Source: Helicobacter didelphidarum
GTDB lineage: Bacteria; Campylobacterota; Campylobacteria; Campylobacterales; Helicobacteraceae
DNA: 64,000 bases
Direction of reading: 5' to 3'
NCBI RefSeq assembly: GCF_003364195.1
Contig: NZ_NXLQ01000004.1
Span: 42,235-106,234 of the forward strand
The position numbers and the translations under genes were made by a program. This document shows positions 58,303-64,000 of this stretch, in pieces. The number at the start of each line of letters is the position of its first letter. The first letter of the stretch is position 1. The notes under the pieces were generated by a model, which made no database searches, had not been told where the DNA came from, and saw only the letters and a program-made list of their open reading frames with translations.

Positions 58303-60822
58303 TCATGACTCTTCTATTACCCTGGCTTTAAAGCACAAAGAAGAAAAATCAACTTCAAATATCTCAACCCATACAATGTGATATAACATTAAATCATTTG
58401 GTGTTGAGCTTATGTGGTCATTTGCCAACATAGGCTTTATTAATGGAGAATCTACTAAAGTGCAAGCAGTATTTTGTGTATTAAGTTTTTGTATACTAGA
58501 TTCTATACTACTATTCATTTCTTGAGGATTAACATTGTCTCGTAAAAATGTGTGTATAGAATCTCTTGTAGTATTGGAAGATTCTAAATATTCAATCTCT
58601 GAATAGTCCTTATGCTTTTTTCTCTGTTTTTTTACTTTAGATTTTTTTTGAGTTTTTTGTGTCTGATTATTTGCTACCTCAGAATCTTCTTTTACAATCT
58701 TGACCATGCAGTAGCCTATACTATCTAATGGCATCGCAAGAATTTCATTCTGTTTGATTTCTAAAATAAAAACTTTTTGTTTTTGTGGTAAAAACTTTTC
58801 AAAATAACGCAAAATGCAAAGTTTTCGATAAAGAGATTCTATACTATCAAACTGCAATTCTACCGCATTAATATGCTGAATGGCACTCACAGATTGCACA
58901 GAAAGAAAAGAAAGCATTTTTCTATCATTTTTAAGATACGCACTAATAAAACGATGGACCATTAAATCAGCATATCTACGTATAGGTGAGGTAAAATGGG
59001 TATAAGTCCGGAATCCTAAACCAAAATGTCCGAGATTTCTATGTTTATAAGTAGCTTTTTGAAAACACTTTACAATAAGTGTATCAACAATTTCTTGTTG
59101 ATTGCATGTAGAGAGTAAATTTTTGGAATCCTGTTTTCTTGCTTGTTGTTGTAGAATATGCAATGCTGTGGCAATAGTATCTTCACGATTAGTCATATTT
59201 TTCTGCTTATTTTTATATTTTTTACGCCCTATTATTGGAATCTCATATCCCATATTACCTAGTGTTTTTGCCAATTGTTTGAAATTGTGCATATTCATAC
59301 TTTTATGATTACGAAAGATTCCATGTTGTATGCGTTCCAAAAGTCTTGCACTTTCTTGATTTGCAAGGAGCATCGCCTCTTCAATAATGATATGTGAAAG
59401 TGTTTTAGATTTCAAAGTAATTTTCTTTATGCTTGAATCGGCATTTAATGCAATATTAAAATCTTTTAAACATAAATCAAAACCTATTTTTGTGCGTTTT
59501 CGATAAATATATTGAGTAATTCTGTAAAATGAAAAAAGCGACTGTATCACAGATTGGATAAGGGAATCTGAAGCACCGGTAACTTTTAAAAAGCCTAGGG
59601 GGGAGTTTCTAGGTATTTTTTGGATATTTGGTAGTTTTTTATGTTGTGAATGGTTTTTATATGCTTGAATGCAATATTCTAAGATTTTATCAGCTTGTTG
59701 GTAACTTAAATTCATCTTTGATTCAATAATTGCCTTAAAAACTCTTGCGCGCAAGATATTACCTGTTTGCTTATGTAGTCTCATCTCCCACACAATAGCT
59801 AAACGAGATTGCATAGGTCGTAATGAACAAGCATTGGCGCTCAAAATTTTGGGCAACATTGGGAAAACTTGATTGGGGAAATAAAGGCTAAATGCTCGTT
59901 GCAATGCCTCTTTATCTAAAATGCTTTGTGGGATAACATATTCGCTTACATCAGCAATGGCAACATAAAGAATACCCCGTTTATCATCATAATAAAGAGC
60001 ATCATCATGATCCTTTGCATTTGTTGGATCTATTGTACAGAAAGGCAAATGCTTTAAATCAAATCGCACATAGCTTGTAGTTTTGTTTATATCCAAACTA
60101 TTTATAAGATTCTGACTTGTATTGATTGATGATGATGTGTTTGAATATTCAAAAATTCTTTGTGAAATAGAATCTATATCTTTATACAATATGCGTTGCT
60201 TTGTTTGTTTCCGTTTTATTTTCTCTATATCCAAAAATGGCACACCAACAAGATTTTGCAAACCTGTTGCCATATTTTCAGCCTGCAATAACGACTTTTC
60301 ACTAAATTCTTTTGGTTTATAGTTATGCACAAGCATAGCAATTTTCTTATCATGTGTAAAATCAAGCAAGCTCCCTAAAACTTCTATAATTTTAAATTTT
60401 GCATTCAATACAAGAAGAGCAAGCCTTGGTAAAGCCTGAAGTGCCTTTTGTGAGACTTGTATGGGTAATATTGTTCGATACTTAAAATGCAAGACAATAA
60501 ATCTTTTTTTACTATCTTGAGTAACAATTCCTAAAATTGTTTCTAGTGTTTTATCACTATTTTTTGATTTATTTTTTCGCTTATGCTCTAGATTATATTG
60601 GTTTATTTTTATAAGATGCTGTGGTGAAGTTTTTTGTTTTTTATTTTCTTTCTTTTTGCTCTTATGGTTCTTATGAAAATTTTTCTCATCTTCTAATTGC
60701 ATCAAAGGTGTTGGGAAACCCTTATTTTGCTTTTTATATTTTTTCTTTGTAGTATATTGTTTCTTGTCTATAAAATAGAAATCTTCAGAATATAAATCTA
60801 AACTTTTATTATTTTTTCCCAT
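58303..60822 (-). CDS. rnr: Ribonuclease R (VacB), with low-complexity N- and C-terminal insertions
   Basis: Processive 3'-5' exoribonuclease for structured RNA and mRNA decay. The RNB catalytic motif is TIDPTNAKDHDDALYY (four metal-binding Asp), with SLYFPNQVFPMLP, the HGIFRNHKSM segment and HFTSPIRRYADLMVHR as later family motifs. H. pylori RNase R is about 640 residues; this has 839. The extra length is a Lys-rich N-terminus (1-80) and a Lys/Ser/Asn-rich stretch at about 705-800 that splits the expected S1 domain: KIVKED before it, VWVEIFEVD after it. It starts 9 nt after nrdA with a weak ribosome site, so it is the third gene of the nitroreductase-nrdA-rnr unit. Confidence 0.92.
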   Translation of the reverse strand: MGKNNKSLDLYSEDFYFIDKKQYTTKKKYKKQNKGFPTPLMQLEDEKNFHKNHKSKKKENKKQKTSPQHLIKINQYNLEHKRKNKSKNSDKTLETILGIVTQDSKKRFIVLHFKYRTILPIQVSQKALQALPRLALLVLNAKFKIIEVLGSLLDFTHDKKIAMLVHNYKPKEFSEKSLLQAENMATGLQNLVGVPFLDIEKIKRKQTKQRILYKDIDSISQRIFEYSNTSSSINTSQNLINSLDINKTTSYVRFDLKHLPFCTIDPTNAKDHDDALYYDDKRGILYVAIADVSEYVIPQSILDKEALQRAFSLYFPNQVFPMLPKILSANACSLRPMQSRLAIVWEMRLHKQTGNILRARVFKAIIESKMNLSYQQADKILEYCIQAYKNHSQHKKLPNIQKIPRNSPLGFLKVTGASDSLIQSVIQSLFSFYRITQYIYRKRTKIGFDLCLKDFNIALNADSSIKKITLKSKTLSHIIIEEAMLLANQESARLLERIQHGIFRNHKSMNMHNFKQLAKTLGNMGYEIPIIGRKKYKNKQKNMTNREDTIATALHILQQQARKQDSKNLLSTCNQQEIVDTLIVKCFQKATYKHRNLGHFGLGFRTYTHFTSPIRRYADLMVHRFISAYLKNDRKMLSFLSVQSVSAIQHINAVELQFDSIESLYRKLCILRYFEKFLPQKQKVFILEIKQNEILAMPLDSIGYCMVKIVKEDSEVANNQTQKTQKKSKVKKQRKKHKDYSEIEYLESSNTTRDSIHTFLRDNVNPQEMNSSIESSIQKLNTQNTACTLVDSPLIKPMLANDHISSTPNDLMLYHIVWVEIFEVDFSSLCFKARVIEES

Positions 60823-60831
60823 TTTATTTTC

Positions 60832-63186
60832 TTATTGACAACCTATACATTCCATGCTTCTATCTATTGTATCTACCTCTGGACTTTCGCTCCTTAGGTA
60901 ATAGGTAGATTTTAATCCTAATTCCCACGCTAAGAGATAAATTTCACTTAATTGTCTACCATCAATACCATTAATTTTTACAAAAATGTTCAAACTTTGT
61001 CCTTGATCAATCCATTTTTGTCTAATCGCTGCAACTTTTACTAAATCAAGCTGATTAATTGAATAAGCTGATTTATAATAATTAACAGTATCGAGTGTAA
61101 GGTTTGGTGCAACAACTTTTATCATACCACTAAGATTCTCTTCAAACCATTTTTGCTTATAGATAGGCTCAATGGTTTGTGTTGTCCCAACAAGAATACT
61201 AATGGAACTTGTTGGAGCAATAGCCATTAAATACCCATTCCTTATACCTTGAGTTTTTACAAGTTCACGTAAAGAATCCCAATCACAATTTTGTGTTCTA
61301 TCCAACAATGCTAAAGCACTTTCATGTGCCATGTCGATTGGAAATATTCCCTTGCTCCAATGAGAATTCTCATAAATCGGATACACACCACGTTCTTTTG
61401 CTAAATCAGAACTTGCCTTAATTGCATAGAAACTAATATATTCCATAATTTCATCAATTTTTTCTAAGTGTTTTTCACTACCCCAATGGATTTGCTTGGT
61501 AGCCAACATTTCTGCTTCACCCATCACACCTAACCCTATCGCACGATTATTAATATTTGTTGCCCTTACCTTGCGATTGGGATAAAAATTTAAATCAATC
61601 ACATTGTCAAGCAATCTAATAGCAATGGGTATCACCCTTTTTAAATCCTCATTTGTATGAATGCGACTAAGATTGATACTTGCGAGATTACAAACTGCTG
61701 TTTCTCCTCCTGTTTGCACCCTCTCGGTGCTAAAAATTCTTTTGCCATTTATAGAATCTATACTCATAAGTTTATTTGCTTTTTTTGTAACTCCACTATC
61801 AATTACTACTTCATCAAATTCCTCATAAATAACTTTCTCGCCATTTTCAAATTCTACTTGCACTACATAATGACTAGGTTTTGTATTTTGAAATATCTCC
61901 GTGCAGAGATTAGAACTACGAATAATACCTTTATGTTTATTTGGATTTGCCCTATTTGCATTATCCTTGAAGCATAAAAATGGCACACCAGATTCAAAAT
62001 AACTTGTTAATATTTTTTTCCATAACTCTTTTGCTGAAATTGTTGTAACAACCAAATCATAGTTAGATTCAAACTCTAAATATTTTTTTTCAAATTCTTT
62101 ACCATATAAATTTGTAAGATCATGACATTCAAATGGATCAAAAAGAGACCATTTTCCATTAGATTTTACCCGCTCCATAAATAAATCACAAATCCAAAGA
62201 GCTGGAAAAAGATCATGTGTTCTGCGTCTTTCTTCCCCACTATTTTTTCGTAATTCAAGGAACTCTTCAACATCTCTATGCCATATTTCTATATAAGTGG
62301 CTATTGCTCCTTTTCTTGTACCAAGTTGATCAACAGCTATTGCAACATCATTGGTAATTTTTAAAAATGGAATGATCCCACCTGCAGCATGTTTATGTCC
62401 ATCGATATAACTACCAAGCCCTCTTATTTGTGAAAAATCCCAACCAATTCCACCACCATATTTGCTTAGTAATGCCATTTCTTTATATGAATCAAAAATA
62501 CCTTCAATATTATCTGGTGTAGAACCAATATAACATGAACTAAGCTGGTGCCTTGGTGTTCTTGCATTTGCAAGTGTTGGTGTCGCACACATAACTTCAA
62601 ACTTTGAAAGCATGTCATAGAATCGAATAGCCCATTCATTACAATCATCTTCATTTTGTGCCAAAAACATTGCAATCGCCATAAACATATGTTGTGGTAA
62701 CTCAATTGGTTTATTCGTAGAATCTTTCAATAAATACCTATCATACAATGTTTTTATACCCAAATAATTAAACTGTAAATCTCTTTCTGGCTGAATCTTA
62801 GAATTTAAAAAATCTAAATCATATTTTTCTTTCAGTCCCCTTAAAAGTTTACCCTCTCTTTCGCCGACTTCAAAATATTCGCGTAAATGTATATATCCCG
62901 TAAAATGGCTGACACGATGATAAAGATCATAGAGAAACAATCTTGCTGCAACAAATGTCCAATTTGGCGAATCAATATCTATCTTATCTACCGCAGTTTT
63001 AATTAGAGTTTGCTGAATTTGCTCTGTTGTCATTCCATCGGAGAACTGGATCTTTGCATCAACTTCAAGTTCACTTTGACTTGTCCCATCTAAATTTTCC
63101 ACAGCACTTGAAGTATGTTTTTGGATTTTAGAAATATCAAGCTCTTCTGTACGTCCATTTCTTTTTATTACATATATTGTTTTCAA
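60832..63186 (-). CDS. nrdA: Ribonucleoside-diphosphate reductase class Ia, alpha subunit
   Basis: Makes deoxyribonucleoside diphosphates with NrdB. It has 784 residues, like H. pylori NrdA. An N-terminal ATP-cone (VIKRNGRTEELDISKIQKH) precedes the barrel. Active-site cysteines are in SSCYIGSTPDN, SNLCTEI and TAVCNLASINL, and the C-terminal shuttle pair is in MECIGCQ. The start is TTG at 63186, with AAGGTG upstream that overlaps the stop of the nitroreductase gene (9-nt gap). nrdB is not in the window, as in H. pylori where the subunits are unlinked. Confidence 0.95.
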   Translation of the reverse strand: MKTIYVIKRNGRTEELDISKIQKHTSSAVENLDGTSQSELEVDAKIQFSDGMTTEQIQQTLIKTAVDKIDIDSPNWTFVAARLFLYDLYHRVSHFTGYIHLREYFEVGEREGKLLRGLKEKYDLDFLNSKIQPERDLQFNYLGIKTLYDRYLLKDSTNKPIELPQHMFMAIAMFLAQNEDDCNEWAIRFYDMLSKFEVMCATPTLANARTPRHQLSSCYIGSTPDNIEGIFDSYKEMALLSKYGGGIGWDFSQIRGLGSYIDGHKHAAGGIIPFLKITNDVAIAVDQLGTRKGAIATYIEIWHRDVEEFLELRKNSGEERRRTHDLFPALWICDLFMERVKSNGKWSLFDPFECHDLTNLYGKEFEKKYLEFESNYDLVVTTISAKELWKKILTSYFESGVPFLCFKDNANRANPNKHKGIIRSSNLCTEIFQNTKPSHYVVQVEFENGEKVIYEEFDEVVIDSGVTKKANKLMSIDSINGKRIFSTERVQTGGETAVCNLASINLSRIHTNEDLKRVIPIAIRLLDNVIDLNFYPNRKVRATNINNRAIGLGVMGEAEMLATKQIHWGSEKHLEKIDEIMEYISFYAIKASSDLAKERGVYPIYENSHWSKGIFPIDMAHESALALLDRTQNCDWDSLRELVKTQGIRNGYLMAIAPTSSISILVGTTQTIEPIYKQKWFEENLSGMIKVVAPNLTLDTVNYYKSAYSINQLDLVKVAAIRQKWIDQGQSLNIFVKINGIDGRQLSEIYLLAWELGLKSTYYLRSESPEVDTIDRSMECIGCQ

Positions 63187-63195
63187 AAATACACC

Positions 63196-63837
63196 TTAAA
63201 TAAATTTAATAATTTCATGTTTATTCATTCTTAGTCTTGGACTTTGCTCCATATTACGATAACCCAAACACAATACCAATGCCACTTGCTCTTGAAAAGT
63301 ATCAAGTTGTAATGTAGATTCCAATAAATTCTTATCAAAACCCTCAATCATACATGAATCAATACCAAGAAAAGCCGCATGATTCATCATTGTCGTTGCC
63401 ATAATATATGCTTGATGGATACTCCATAACCCAAGTTTCTCAATATCAGTCAAAAAGCCTGAATTTTCAAGCTTATTTTTTCCATAACGCTCTGTGGCAT
63501 AATATTTAATTTTATCCGCAGATTTTACTCTTCTTGCAAATTTATTAAAAACATAATTTGTATTTGGAAGCATATCCACTTTTAAAGATGTAAAAACGAT
63601 TGTCTGTGAAGCATCTGTGATTTGATCTTGATTCCAACATGCTTCTTTGATTTTTTCACGCATTTCTTGAGTCCGCACAATCAGCATACGAGTTGGTTCC
63701 AATCCAAAAGAACTAGGAGATAATATCCCTGATTCAAGAATTGCTTCAAACTCATCATCTGAGATTTTTCTATGTTTATCAAATACCTTGCAGGCAAAAC
63801 GAAATTGCATCGCATCTAAAAAAATATCTTGTTTCAT
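63196..63837 (-). CDS. NAD(P)H nitroreductase family flavoprotein (FrxA/NfsB-like)
   Basis: 213 residues from the ATG at 63837, chosen because AAAGGA lies 7 nt upstream; a longer open frame begins at 63921. FACKVFDKHRKISD, GILSPSSFGLEP, the EACWNQDQITDAS segment, GIDSCMIEGFD and LVLCLGYR are the FMN-binding and dimer motifs of the nitroreductase fold. The RFACKVFD and ACWNQDQ forms are closer to FrxA/NfsB than to RdxA. Such enzymes activate metronidazole in H. pylori. The gene leads an operon with nrdA and rnr, and an AT tract lies 127 bp upstream. Confidence 0.88.
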   Translation of the reverse strand: MKQDIFLDAMQFRFACKVFDKHRKISDDEFEAILESGILSPSSFGLEPTRMLIVRTQEMREKIKEACWNQDQITDASQTIVFTSLKVDMLPNTNYVFNKFARRVKSADKIKYYATERYGKNKLENSGFLTDIEKLGLWSIHQAYIMATTMMNHAAFLGIDSCMIEGFDKNLLESTLQLDTFQEQVALVLCLGYRNMEQSPRLRMNKHEIIKFI

Positions 63838-63959
63838 GAGAGAATCCTTTGTGTTTTTAAATTCAAGGCATAATTTTACTTGAATTTTACTTAATGTGTG
63901 CTTTATTTTAAATATTATCAAAATTTAAGTTCAATTTGGTGTATTTGACACAGAATGCT

Positions 63960-64000
<41 letters not shown>

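Overview
The window looks like chromosomal DNA of a Campylobacterota bacterium, most likely an enterohepatic-type Helicobacter. The evidence is the low GC content (about one third by eye), the H. pylori-like gene run panD-ybaB-PDZ protein, the cytoplasmic FlgS kinase, AcnB, class II DAHP synthase, bifunctional PutA, a glutamine synthetase with Phe at the adenylylation position, and extended -10 promoters (TGnTATAAT) without a clear -35. I found no tRNA, rRNA, CRISPR array, transposase or prophage gene. Apart from a few odd loci it is ordinary core genome.

Layout. 1-6.1 kb: a truncated RND efflux adaptor, a doubtful small ORF, and trpB carrying a roughly 930-residue acidic low-complexity tail. 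6.1-12 kb: putA, then acylphosphatase-murF behind a structured leader. 12-21.7 kb: an orphan [NiFe]-hydrogenase small-subunit homologue, the Pit phosphate permease (39-bp palindrome at its promoter), acnB, cysK and ribE. 21.7-31 kb: ruvB, rodA, topA, panD-ybaB-PDZ protein-flgS. 30.9-35.1 kb: a ZorA/ZorB-like ion-motor pair with no Zorya effector gene. 35.5-39 kb: a small hypothetical gene with purN, then tolQ-tolR-tolA-like genes. 39-46.4 kb: rho and the minus-strand run dapC-moaC-thrS-infC-rpmI-rplT. 46.4-50 kb: a zinc-ribbon microprotein behind a T14 tract, a Sua5-like gene and two unrecognised genes. 50-64 kb: glnA, aroF, argJ, an efflux adaptor followed by an MFS transporter, and the nitroreductase-nrdA-rnr operon, ending in an (AT)n tract.

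How the genes fit together. The content covers central metabolism (aconitase, proline and glutamine use, DAHP synthase, arginine, pantothenate, riboflavin, purine, molybdopterin and diaminopimelate synthesis), DNA and RNA maintenance (TopA, RuvB, Rho, RNase R, NrdA), translation, and envelope growth (MurF, RodA, Tol-like motor, efflux). FlgS is the input kinase of the RpoN flagellar hierarchy.

Main points of interest: (1) the effector-less ZorAB-like pair, whose ZorA tail contains an ungapped run of 22-residue repeats; (2) the TrpB tail and a wider pattern of low-complexity additions in PanD, PurN, MoaC, ArgJ, RNase R and RuvB; (3) a strand-symmetric word, AGAATCT/AGATTCT, that is far commoner than composition predicts and sometimes occurs as inverted pairs; (4) a 112-bp intergenic repeat in two copies with compensatory base changes in its stem; (5) simple-sequence tracts (T14, AT12, AT18 or more) that may be contingency loci.
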